Shown piece by piece: positions 45,101 to 55,100 of a stretch of 64,000 nucleotides of DNA (positions are counted from its first letter, which is position 1; every line of letters starts with the position of its first letter). The DNA lies in assembly GCA_025558095.1 (NCBI GenBank), contig JAIVFI010000042.1:310001-374000 (forward strand), read 5' to 3'. A program made the position numbers and the translations under genes. Origin of the DNA: Hyaloraphidium curvatum (lineage: Eukaryota > Monoblepharomycota > Hyaloraphidiomycetes > Hyaloraphidiales > Hyaloraphidiaceae). The notes under the pieces are model-generated. The model did not search any database. It saw nothing but the letters and a program-made list of their open reading frames with translations, and was not told the DNA's origin.

Positions 45101-45823
45101 CAACCGATCGCCAGCAGACAGAGCGATCTGACCCACTGAAGGTGGCCGCAAGAAAGACTCCCAGCATGAGCGCAACCAACACCTGTCGCGTCACAAAGGC
45201 CACGACGAGCAGGACGATGATTGGGATGATCGTAACTGCCCCAGGCATAACCTGGACCACGTAGCGGGCTTCCGACTCTCCGACCACCACGTTCATATCG
45301 TTCCAGCCGTTGAACGTACTAACGTACTCGATCTCAAAGTCCGGAACGAGGATGCCTTCGGCGTTTGTACGGTTGAAGCTGCCCGTCATCAGAGTCTGGC
45401 CAGTCGACCTCGATACGAGCGAGTAGGGGACGGGCGTCGCCACATCTGAGGTAGGAGAAAGGTCGAGCAATGGCTTATATCCCGGAACGTGGGAACGGAC
45501 TTGCCGCGTCCGCCGGCCACTAGGCCAAAGAGTAGCGCACGTCAGTGACATCCAGCAGGTTAGGCATCCAAGGCATGCACCTGGACGAGGGTCTTGAAGA
45601 GGCATGGAACTCCATTCAGGCAGACCTTGGGGCCCTCGGTTTCGACGAGAATAGGAAGATCGGCCGCTGCTTGGAAGGCGGCGACCTGCTTGATTTGCGT
45701 TTCATTCACCGGCCGGTATGGAAACACGTCCGGCGTGTCGGGACTCCCGGCTAACGCGTTGGCGGCGAGCGACAGGAGCGCGAAAGCGGCCAGCGATGCT
45801 CCAACGAGCCGTGATCGAGCCAT
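42124..45823 (-). CDS. NhaC-like Na+/H+ antiporter, multi-exon
   Basis: Secondary cation/proton exchanger of the NhaC superfamily. The start at 45823 gives a signal peptide (RLVGASLAAFALLSLAANAL), then a soluble extracytoplasmic segment of about 150 residues (CLNGVPCLFKTLV..., FNGWNDMNVVVGESEARY). The membrane core begins with VTIIPIIVLLVVAFVTRQVL (about 45230). Further blocks: FTFWTSAMVALIQKSGGAEG, LFLIVMPMQVLGILIFFDGG, VSHEKLAFITHTTASSPASI and PLSAWIGFELSLMA, FGAFLGSLVATIQYKIAGVM, IVDNAAAILAGSIFGG, SPISDTSILSALSSRV and YAGLLIGMALLFPLVW. These match the family in order. A Ser/Thr/Pro-rich tail of about 160 residues ends at 42124. Short introns separate most blocks; some borders are unresolved. 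Probably in the plasma membrane or an endomembrane; ion specificity cannot be read. Confidence 0.82.
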
Positions 45824-46189
45824 CGCGATCGGTCGCCTTATCGCCGGCAGGGAAGACCGCAGGGAGGACTCGGAGCTTGGACTATCTGATGGCCTGCGGT
45901 GGGGGCTCATTGGACCCTGGGATCCCTCGCTGGTCGGGCATTAGGAAACGGACCTGGCCGTCGCTATAGGTCACAGTGGGGAACACAGTAGAGTACAAAT
46001 TGATGAAAGAGAGTGCTCCCTGCACTTGAAGTGCACGCAGGCTCGGTGATGGGGCTCTACGAGGCGGGTCGACACACGATCGCGAGACTGTGCTCGGATT
46101 TAGACCATCCTTCTCCAAAGGCAACGGTTGCAAAGACAAGCAATTGGAACTAGCGTCTCTCCTTGTATTGTTGGATTTCTTCGTAGAAA
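45824..46189. other. Intergenic region with a possible orphan exon
   Basis: Promoter side of both the antiporter (-) and the EF-hand gene (+). On the minus strand 46040-45880 reads QGALSFINLYSTVFPTVTYS...GSNEPPPQAIR then a stop. This looks protein-like, but I cannot connect it to either neighbour or recognise it. Confidence 0.35.
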
Positions 46190-47271
46190 GTGGGCGACTT
46201 GGGGCGACGGCGTTTTCACAAGCTTGGTGATCGTTGGTCCCTGAAGAACCGCGCTCAACGAGTGTCACCCAACACTAGCAGGTGCGTTTCGAACGAATCC
46301 GACCGGCAGGCAGACGCTCCCCATCATATGGAGCCTGTGTTGCTCTCCGGCGCGCCGGCAGGGGCCTCCAGAAGGAATGCTCCGTTCGCCGAACCGCCGA
46401 CGCCACCGGGAGAACCGGACTACGCCGGTTCCTCGGCCTTGAGCTCTGCCAGACGACTCATTCCAACCGCTGCCTTTGCAGAACATCGATACGTTACTGC
46501 AATGCCCGGCCGGGAAGCGCACACGTGGGAGGCGGCGGACGTCCACATCCGGGAGCTATTTGCGAAGGCGGACGCGGACAAGGACGGCAAAATCAACGCT
46601 GATGAGCTGAAGGGTCTCCTGTCGGAGATTTCGGGCGACTCGACCACGATGGAGGACGTGGAGATGCTGATGAAGCGCATGGGCCTCGATCACGAGGGGC
46701 ACATCACGCAGACCGAGTTCGTCGCGGCAATGCTGAACTCGTCCGAGGATTGGCTGGAGGGCGTTGCGTTGGAGCACGGCGCACCGGCCAACGGAGAAGC
46801 GGGGGAGGCGGAGAGCGAGTGGTTCGTTGTTCCGTGCTGCTCTGGGGCCATGGCGGTCGGCTCAACCTGGTGTCGGTCCTCAGGGCCGCGGCCGACGAAA
46901 TGATCCGGGCCGCATTCAAGGAGTTTGATACGGACAAGGACGGCCGCATCTCGGCCAGCGAGATCAAGAGCCTTCTCGGCAAGCTCACGGGCGACCCCGA
47001 GCACTCTACGGACGAGGATGTGGCCCTCCTGATCAAGCAGATCGACCAGGACCACGATGGCCTTGTCACCGAGAGCGAGTTTGTCAACAAGATGCTCAGC
47101 AGCAGCGAGGGTGGGTGCTTCGCTGGCCGCAGCAGTGTGCTAGCTCACGAGATCCCGGGGCAGATTGGCTCTCCATGGTCAGCCTGGCGTGAAGGAACCA
47201 ACAACTCAAAAGGCGACAGTTTATTGTATGCTTTACAATCATATTTCGGCAATTCGCATCCGCCAAGTTGA
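46190..47271 (+). CDS. EF-hand Ca2+-binding protein (four EF-hands, calmodulin-like)
   Basis: Four EF-hand loops in two pairs: DADKDGKINADE, GLDHEGHITQTE (degenerate first position, probably weak or non-binding), DTDKDGRISASE and DQDHDGLVTESE. The two halves resemble one another (...KINADELKGLLSEISGD / ...RISASEIKSLLGKLTGD), i.e. an internal duplication. An intron separates them: GTGGTTCG... at about 46820 to ...TCCTCAG at 46889, giving AESE-AAADEMIRAAFKEFD. The start is uncertain: 46190, 46328 or 46502 (MPGREAHTWEAADVHIRELF) are all in frame; only the last avoids a disordered leader. The residues after ...KMLSSSEG may be a read-through of an unspliced intron. Likely a cytosolic Ca2+ sensor. 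Confidence 0.8.
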
Positions 47272-47272
47272 C

Positions 47273-48466
47273 CTAGTGACGTGTCGAGTACTCCCAAGTC
47301 CGCATCGCTTCCCACACAACCACGAGCACTAGCAGCCAAGACACGGGCGCTACCTGAGATGCCGAGCCATTCTCGGGCGAGGTGATCGTGACAGGCCGTC
47401 CCGATGCGGTCGCGTTTCGAACATCGTCCCTCGCCGCGCCAGTGGGCACGGTAAGCACCAAAACGCTAGAGGATGCTAGCTGGGTCCGTGTAGCAGCCGC
47501 AGCTGTCGTGTTTGTGAACCAGGACTGCGTTTTTGTTCTCGACGACGATGTGGCTGCTGTTGTCGTCGTGGCTGTTGTTGCCGGAGCAGGGGGAGGAGGA
47601 GGTGGAGGAGGCGGTGGAGACGGAGGGGGTGCCCAATCGTCCTCCAACCACCGCGACTGGCCGATGCAAGAGTCATCGGTGACGGAGACCACTTGCCAGC
47701 CGGCGTCCCGAGCCAGCTCTATGCTTCGCCCCAGCGTTTCGCGCACCGTGGTGCCGTAGATGTCATGCGCAAGTACGATTATCGAAGGCCCGGCCGGATT
47801 CAACCCGTCCCAGGTCCCGACGGTCCGAAGAGCGCCCCTCATGCGCTCGAGCGAAGCAGAGGCGTCCATGCGCCAATCCCAAAGGTCCAGGTTCCAATTC
47901 AGCACAGTGAGCCCGAGCTGCTGCACGATGGCCCGGACGCGCATGTCGTACTCGCCGAATGGTGCGCGGAAGTAGCGGGGGGTGTAGCCGAGGATCTGCT
48001 TGAACCTATCCATGGTTCCCATGATCTCATCAATGATCTCTCGCGAGGACAGCTCGGTGAGATGCAAGTGGTTCGTGGTATGGATGCAGAGCGCGTGCCC
48101 CTCGTCGGCGATCCGCTTGATCGTCCTGGCCGCTTCGGGAGTGCTCATCATTTGTCCCATGGCGCAGAAGGTGGCGGTGGCCCCCATCCTGGCGAGGATG
48201 TCCAGCGCCTCGTTCGTGAACTCGGCGGGGCCGTCGTCCAGAGTTATTGCCAGCTTCCTCGAAGTGCGGCAGAAATAGTGGTACGAGTCGTGGTCCACGC
48301 AGCCCGCGACGAGGTCCCAATCGAAGCCTCCCGGAGTCCGTGTCTGCCGGGGGACGTCCCAGTCGATTCCCCGGTGGTGGAACGTCTCGCGGGGCAATGA
48401 GTTGTCCAGGAACGCCAGCGCTCCGGGGACCCATGCGGCGGCGACGAGCCATGCGGCGAGCCGCAT
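47273..48466 (-). CDS. CE4 polysaccharide (chitin-type) deacetylase, secreted, possibly GPI-anchored
   Basis: Metal-dependent N-deacetylase of chitin-like or peptidoglycan-like polymers outside the cell. The start at 48466 gives a clean signal peptide (MRLAAWLVAAAWVPGALAFL); the frame is open further upstream, but without a better start. All five NodB motifs are visible: TLDDGP (about residues 75-80), HTTNH (129-133, metal ligands), RAPFGEYD (167-174), WNLDLWDW (191-198) and LAHD (232-235). A poly-Pro tract (about 271-285) and a Thr/Ser-rich stalk follow, ending in a hydrophobic stretch (PVSWLLVLVVVW) close to the C-terminus, the pattern of GPI-anchored fungal enzymes. The anchor is an inference, since a short basic tail follows. 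Its stop (47273-47275) nearly touches the EF-hand stop. No introns seen. Confidence 0.88.
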   Translation of the reverse strand: MRLAAWLVAAAWVPGALAFLDNSLPRETFHHRGIDWDVPRQTRTPGGFDWDLVAGCVDHDSYHYFCRTSRKLAITLDDGPAEFTNEALDILARMGATATFCAMGQMMSTPEAARTIKRIADEGHALCIHTTNHLHLTELSSREIIDEIMGTMDRFKQILGYTPRYFRAPFGEYDMRVRAIVQQLGLTVLNWNLDLWDWRMDASASLERMRGALRTVGTWDGLNPAGPSIIVLAHDIYGTTVRETLGRSIELARDAGWQVVSVTDDSCIGQSRWLEDDWAPPPSPPPPPPPPPPAPATTATTTTAATSSSRTKTQSWFTNTTAAAATRTQLASSSVLVLTVPTGAARDDVRNATASGRPVTITSPENGSASQVAPVSWLLVLVVVWEAMRTWEYSTRH

Positions 48467-48816
48467 CAGGGCCCGAGGCAGGCTCGAGCGATTGGCGGCG
48501 ACGGCGGCGGTGGCGGCGACGGCGGCGGAGGCGGCGTAAAGGACGGCGACTCTGGCAGGTGGGCTTTCCGACCGATTCCGGGGCAGGACAGAGAGGGCCG
48601 ATGGCAGCGCTAGCAGCGGCGTCTTCTGGCCGATTCCGGCGCAGGACAGAGAGGTATGAAGTGAAAATTGAGACCCCGAGAAGAGGAGAGACAAAGGGAC
48701 CTTTGTCCCAGGACCCCTCGCGCAAAACACAGTGACTGACACTCGATGAACTGAACGCCAAGTCCACCGATTCATTCAAGAATACGCCAATAAACACCGT
48801 CACTCTATCGTCATCG
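48467..48816. other. Intergenic region; 25-bp direct repeat pair
   Basis: Between CAX (upstream on the same strand) and the deacetylase. A 25-bp unit (ccgattccgg...gagagg) occurs at 48572-48596 and again at 48630-48654 with one mismatch, about 105-190 bp before the deacetylase start. The positions are compatible with a promoter element. Confidence 0.6.
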
Positions 48817-50628
48817 TCACGACAGGTAGAATGCCCAGGCAATGACGAGGTACGTGCCCAGCAGCATGAGGCCCTCCAAGTAGTTGCTCGACCCGTCGCT
48901 GATGAGCCCGTTCACGATGAACACGCTCACAAAACTCACGGCCGTCTGCAGAGCAGAGAAGGGGGATCAGATGAATGCGGCAAGAGGCATGAAAGTCATA
49001 CGAACCTCGAAGATGGTAAACTCGAGCGTCAGCGGCCTTCCGATGATCCAGCCGATAATGACGAGCAGCGGGGCCACCATCAGCGAGATCTGGAGAGAAG
49101 AGCCGACGGCGACGCCGATGGAGAGCTCCATCTTGTTCTTGAGCGCCACGGTGACGGCCGTCAGGTGCTCGGCCGCGTTGCCCACGATGGGCCTGCCAAA
49201 CCGCATCAGCGGTGATCGAGCCGATGGCTCACGACGGAAACCCACAGCAAAATGAGCCCCACAAAGCCCTGGCTGAGGCCCCACTCGTGGCTCAGGCCCT
49301 CGATGCTCCCGACCAGGTACTCGGCACACACGCTGATCACCACCGTCGACGCAGCGAGCAGGAGCACCGCGCTCCCCACGTTCATCTGCGGCTCCTCCTC
49401 TTCGTCCGTTTCGGTGTTGATCGTGACGAAGGTGGGGAAGGGCATGATGGGCTGCGTCGCCGTCGATCGCCGCCTCAGGGTGGAGTTGAGGTCCGCCGTC
49501 GTAGGCTTGCGGATGACCAAGCCCCGGCGGTCCTCGGTTGGGGAAAGGAGAGAAGCTCCCGTCGCGGCTGGCGCCGGAGCAGGCGGGTGCACGGGGATGG
49601 GACGGGCGGGCTGGGACGTGGGGCTCCGCGGGGAAGGGGGGCTGCCGACGCGTTGCGGGTCCGGCGCGGAATCCTGGTAGAGGTAGTTGTGCGTGTAGAG
49701 CTGGAAAGTCAGGTAGGACACGTCTGGAGGGGCCGGTCAGGTGAGGTGGCGGTGCCGCGGCGCGCAACCGACAGATGAAGAAGAGAATGACAGATGTTCC
49801 CCGGCTGAGGTTGAGGACTTTGTGGTCCCTCTCCGGATCGTCGACAAGCTGGGCGTGGAAAGCCGCGGGGATCAGCATGGAGAGCACCGAGATGGAGAGG
49901 AGCGAGCCCGAGGTCATGGCAGCGGCTTGGTTGAAGTACTGTGACGACGCGTCGAACGATGACAATCCATCTCCATGAAGCCGCTCTGCAGCTCACCTGT
50001 TCCTTGTACCGTATCCCTCCGGCAAAGAAGCAGAGTCCGAGCACGAGCAAGAGGTTTGACAGCACTGATCCCAGCAGGGACGCCTGGACCACCCTGAGCA
50101 GCCCATCCTTGAGCGCGATGATGCCGACGATCTTAAGAAGTTCAGTAGTCAGTCCGCAGGTCCGTCGAAACGGGAAACTGCCGCCCACCAGCTCGACGGC
50201 GTTACCGAAAGTCGCGTTGAGCAGCCCGCCGATCGTCTCGCCCACGCGCAGCGACAGCTCCTCCGTGGCGGTGCCGAGCAGCTTCGCCAGCGGGATGATG
50301 GCGAAGAAGTTGAGGAAGAAGACGGCGGCATCGGGCCAGGCGAGCTCGCCGGCGACGATGCCCAGCGGGATGAAGACCAGCAGCAGGTTCACTGCGGGGG
50401 CACTCAGCACGGGCGGAACCGGCCGCGAGGATGGCACGCACGCCATGACGTCAGCAGCGCGTTGTACCAGCTCTGCCTCCACGAGATGGCGGGGCCCTCC
50501 GCTTCCCCGTCCACTGCGGCCGGCTCCCCCGCCTCGCCGCCGTCGCGCACGAACGCGCCGCCGCCCTCCGTCGCGAGGCGAGACGTCGCGAGCAGCGGCC
50601 GGAACTCGTCGGGCCGCGTCGTCGCCAT
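48817..50628 (-). CDS. Ca2+(cation)/H+ antiporter, CAX/VCX1 family
   Basis: Low-affinity Ca2+/H+ exchanger, usually of the vacuole. The start gives [19 protein letters not shown]. Conserved alpha-repeat 1 is [13 protein letters not shown], cut by a short intron (about 50180-50130) before [20 protein letters not shown]. Then come [20 protein letters not shown] and [21 protein letters not shown] long Pro/Ser-rich and acidic cytosolic loop (about 49690-49400, [10 protein letters not shown]) precedes [20 protein letters not shown]. Alpha-repeat 2 is [20 protein letters not shown], followed by [20 protein letters not shown]. The protein ends [15 protein letters not shown] with TGA at 48817-48819. 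Both GNA.E motifs needed for ion exchange are present. Four or more short introns. Confidence 0.88.
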
Positions 50629-50940
50629 CGCGCGGGGAGTAAAGGGCCTTCGGGGACACCTTCCCTGCGCGTCGGTGCTGTGTCGGGCTTGATCGAAGCA
50701 TCAGCATGCACCCGCCCGCGGCCTCCCACAGCGCCTCGGCCATGTCAGCGCGGATGGACGGCAGAATCGTCGGGCATGGGAACCATCGGACGATGGGCTT
50801 CATGCTGCGTTGAGGGAACCGTTGTACAGGTCCGTCCGAGTGACGCCCTGTCTGCACCGAAACCCCGTTGTCCCGTAGTCGCAAGGAGCGCCATCAGAAA
50901 GCATCATATGAGGCACCGCACACAGCGTGGCCCTCCGGCC
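50629..50940. other. Intergenic region between CAX and the SRPBCC gene
   Basis: About 310 bp, the promoter side of CAX and the 3' side of the SRPBCC gene. I see no ORF or motif I would defend. Confidence 0.5.
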
Positions 50941-51690
50941 TCACGACTCCTTCTTCCCTCCCATGCCCTGCGCCTTCCGCAAAGCCTCCAGGTCCTCGGG
51001 TCGATCGGCGCTGAACAGCTTGACAGTCTGGTCGGGCACCACCTGCTTCAACCAAGTCCTAAGGAACAACTCGATGTCCGCGTGGTGGCCTCGCAGCGCG
51101 AGCTCGTGCCACACCCGGGACACCAAGGCCGTCGTTCCCGTCTCGGCAAGTGTCAACAGGCAGCCGTTCGCCGTTGGAGATATTCCGAACAGCCACTTTC
51201 GTTCCCGAGGTTTGGAGGTGCTCGCCACGAAGCGATAGACCGTCCCGCGGTCCGCGCGCTCCGCCGTGACGGCCGAGAACGTCCAATCCGCCCCCGCGCG
51301 CCGGAATCTCGCGGCGTACCGGGCCTCTCCGGCATCGTTCGCAGGCTTGTCCTTCTTTGTGCCTCGCTTGGTCCCAGACAGCGCCCGTCGCGTCAGCTCC
51401 GCCGGCGTCTGATCCCCTTCGTCCTTCGCGGGCTCCGCGAACTCCTCGGGGCGCCATTCGACCACCTCCGCCCCTTCCCACCCCTCCAAAGCCCGCAGCT
51501 TCCGCAGCAAGTCCTCCGCCGAGAGTCCATCGACCCGCGCGACCCGTGCGGACGCGTAGTTTGGGCCCAGCAGGTTCGCGTAGAGGATGAACGCGCGGGT
51601 AGCAACCGCGACCAGGAGGACGATGAGAACGAGGAGCGTGTGCGGGATGTGGGCTTGGAGGAACTCGATGATGGGAGTGAGCACGGCCAT
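50941..51690 (-). CDS. Membrane-anchored SRPBCC (START-like) domain protein
   Basis: 249 aa from Met 51690 (an upstream Met at 51759 is possible). One N-terminal membrane segment (IPHTLLVLIVLLVAVATRAF), then a SRPBCC-like fold: the helix LSAEDLLRKLRALEGWEG (the usual AEDVWRKLRDLEGW-like entry), strands FRRAGADWTFSAVTAE and GTVYRFVAS, PRERKWLFGISPTANGCLLT, LAETGTTALVSRVWHELALR, and a final helix IELFLRTWLKQV. Such domains bind hydrophobic ligands or lipids. The assignment is by pattern of blocks rather than by a catalytic motif; the ligand is unknown. No introns. The insert KRGTKKDKPAND is a charged loop. Confidence 0.6.
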   Translation of the reverse strand: MAVLTPIIEFLQAHIPHTLLVLIVLLVAVATRAFILYANLLGPNYASARVARVDGLSAEDLLRKLRALEGWEGAEVVEWRPEEFAEPAKDEGDQTPAELTRRALSGTKRGTKKDKPANDAGEARYAARFRRAGADWTFSAVTAERADRGTVYRFVASTSKPRERKWLFGISPTANGCLLTLAETGTTALVSRVWHELALRGHHADIELFLRTWLKQVVPDQTVKLFSADRPEDLEALRKAQGMGGKKES

Positions 51691-52141
51691 CGAGCCGGCG
51701 GATAGCGGTTCGGAGCGGCGCTCGGCCCTCACCCTGGACAGGCGCGAAACGAGAGACACGTCGACCTCTCCAGTTTGCCCTTTAGTTTACATTGCATCGA
51801 ACTAGAAAGGAAGCCAAGAAACATCAACCATACCATACCAGGGTTCGTGACCGCTTGCGTCGGCGGTGGCACGGCAAGGGTCCGGCAGGCTTTCCGAAGC
51901 ATTTCATCAGCAGACGCTTGCGTCGCGACGGCGGGCGCAATGGCAGTGATCGAAGACCCTGTCGCTGCGCTCCTGGTGCCTCCGGCAACCTCCGAAGTGG
52001 CGTAATCACGGGCCGCCGGATCAGACGCCTGTTCAGCCGATCGCGCGGCGATTATCCGCCGGCACCGCCCCCCGAGGGACATCGAGTCGGCGCTTTCCGG
52101 TCCTCTCGAAGACTCCCTTTCCGCGCATCGCGTTCAGAGTC
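51691..52141. promoter_or_regulatory. Divergent intergenic region, SRPBCC gene and ABCB gene
   Basis: About 450 bp. The frames open here are low-complexity and do not match the neighbours. It probably holds both promoters and the ABCB 5' UTR. Confidence 0.45.
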
Positions 52142-55100
52142 ATGGCCGCATCGAGCGGAGACGTGCCGCCGGCTGCTCTGCCGGTCGTGGCGCCGGGCCA
52201 CGCCGCGGACGCGCCGGCCGCGGCCGAGGAGGCTTCGCTCGCGAGCACCGCGGCCCAGGACCAGCCTGTTGCCACCGCTACCGCTCCGGGCCCCGTTGTG
52301 GAACCTGCCAGGGCGGCTACCGGTGGTGGTGTCGACACCGTTGCGGTCCAGGCGACTGCTACCGACGTGGACGCCGTCAACCCTGAGCTGCTCAAAGCGG
52401 CCGCGGAAGAGGACGCTCCTGTGGTCCAAAAGACGATCTGGGAAGAAGTCAAGGATTACCTCAAGCCCAGCGGTCGGCAGGCGGAGCTGTCGAAGGCCGC
52501 CAAGGTCTCGTTCGCCTCCCTGTTCCGCTACAGCGACTCCTGGGACCGATTCTTGATGTTCGTGGGCATCATCGCCGCCATGGCCGCCGGCGGCTCCCAA
52601 ATCTACGTCGCCCTGGGCATCGGCGACGTCACGCAGCCGCTCATCCAGTACTCGCCGATTTGCGATGATCCCGAAGAATACGCGGCCTGGCAGGCCGCGA
52701 ACCCCGGGTTCCCGCTACCGCCCATTGACCAGTGCAATCTCGCCTACCTGAACGCGGGAATGCTGAGAGGAGTGATCCAGTTCGCTATCCTTGGCGCCAT
52801 TTCCTTCACCGCAAATTTCATCTACAATCTCTGTTGGCAACGGGCCGGCGAGCGCCAGTCGAAGCGCATCCGGGAGATGTACCTGGAAGCTCTACTCCGG
52901 CAAGAGATCGCCTGGCATGACGGCAAGGACGCCGGGGAGCTGGTTACCAGAATCTCCGGGGACGTCAACTTGATTCAGGAAGGCATCTCGGAGAAGGTCG
53001 CGGCCATCGTCAGCTACGTGACCGTCTTCATCGGTAAAGCTTCGATGACGAGTCCGTTCTGGTTGTAGCTTATTCGTTCGTCTTCCTATCAGGTGGTATC
53101 GTCATCGCGTTCGTGAGGGGTTCGTGGCGTCCATCTGCTTCCGCGACGCACCGTGGCTTAACCAATCGTCGCAATAGGCTGGCAAATGGCTCTCGTTGTC
53201 ATCGCAGTGGTGAGAAGACCTGGAAAGTCGCGTGAATGAAGCCTGACCGGTTCCGTCAGTTTCCGCTTTTGGCTGGCGCGGGTGCCATGATGGGTATTCT
53301 CCTCAGCAAAGGGACGACTGGGGGCCAGGAATCGTACTCCAGGGCCGGATCCGTTGCTCAGGAGGCCCTTCAAAGCGTGCGTACCGTGCAGGCCTTCGGC
53401 AGGGAGGAGACGGAATCCAGCAAGTACGAGGCCGAGCTGGACCAGGCCGAGCGGAAGGGCAAGATCAACGGGTTCATCCAGGGGATCGGACTCGGCACTC
53501 TGTTCTGTATCCTTTTCTGCATCGAGGGTCTCGCTTTTTGGTACGGCTCTACGCTGATTGGTGGGTTGCTCGCGGCCGTCTGTCTCCAAGCCACGGTCTT
53601 CAACCTCTTTCCCACGCTCAGAATCGGGAACGTACGACGCCGCCCAGGTGCTTTCGGTCTTTTTTGCCCTGCTCTTTGGTTCTTTCACCGTCGCCAACAT
53701 CGCGCCGAATCTGAGCGCGCTTGGAGTCGCGCAGGGCGCCGCTTTCGAGATCTTCAACACCATCGAGAGGCACAGCGAGATTGATGCGCTGTCGTCCGCT
53801 GGTCTTTCGGCGGCGAACCTTCGCGGGGACTTTGAGCTGCGCAACGTGGACTTCTTCTACCCCACCCGCCCTGAATACCAAGTACTCAAGAACTTTTCGC
53901 TCACCATCCGCGCCGGCACCATGGTCGCCCTCGTCGGCGGCTCCGGATCGGGCAAATCGACCGTCATCAAGCTGTTGAACCGCTTCTATGACCCTCAAGT
54001 CGGGGAGGTGCAGGTCGACGGCCGGAACATCAAGGACTACAACGTGCGCTCACTCCGGAGCAAGATCGGTATCGTCAGCCAGGAACCCGTTTTATTTGAT
54101 ATGACAATTCGATCAAACATCGAAATGGGGCTCGAGAGCACGTCGGCGTTCTCCAAGGAGGAGCTGCACAAGATGGTGGTGGAGGCGGCCGAGATCGCCA
54201 ACGCTAGGGAGTTTATCGAGGCGCTGCCAGAAGGCTATGACACGCACGTGGGCTCCGGGATGCTTTCTGGGGGCCAGAAGTGCGTGCATTTGGTCGCGAC
54301 GCGGGTTCCTCGCTGACACTTGGCGGACAGGCAACGCGTCGCCATCGCGAGGGCCATCATTTCCAATCCGAGCGTGCTCCTGCTTGACGAGTAAGATAAC
54401 GCTGTACACTCTTTCAAGGATGCTGACGTCGCCATGTGGCTCGCAGGGCCACTTCGGCACTCGACACCACGGCGGAGCGGATTGTGCAAGCTGCTTTGGA
54501 CAACGCATCTAAAAGCCGGACGACGATCGTCGTTGGTGCGTCCTTTCTTGTGCCTAGTTCTCACTCCATTGGCCAATACCCATTGTCTTTGGACAGCGCA
54601 CCGGCTTTCCACGATCAAGAACTCGGACGTGATCGTGGTCATGGAGCAGGGCCAGATCATCGAGAGCGGCAACCACGAGGAGCTCGTGGCCAAGGGAGGC
54701 GTCTACGCGGGCATGGTGCAAGCCCAGGCACTTCGCAACCGCGTCACCGACCGCCGCCAGAGCAAGGCGATCTCATCGCGGGTGCCCACGAACGGGTCCA
54801 TCGGCAAGGACAACGCCTTTTACCGGAGGGTTTCGAGCGCGTTCCTGGCCAGCACAACCATTGCCCAGCCGATCGCCAACCAGGCGCAGCTCGCAGCGAG
54901 CGCCATCCTGCCTGCCGCAGCCCTTCTGCCGCTCGAGGGAGTCCCCATTACTTCCGGAGAGGACGAAGATCTACTTGACGATACGACCGAAGAAGAGGAG
55001 GCTGACCATGACGAGCCACTTGATGGCGGAGCTCCCGGCACCGAGGCGGTCGTGGACATGAACGGTGCCAACGACGTCGAGATGGAGAAGCTCAAGATCA

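Noticed and set aside
50941-51690. CCDC47 (PAT complex) identity for the SRPBCC protein
   Set aside because: First impression from the membrane anchor plus lumenal/cytosolic layout, but the block pattern fits an SRPBCC fold better and the protein is much too short for CCDC47.
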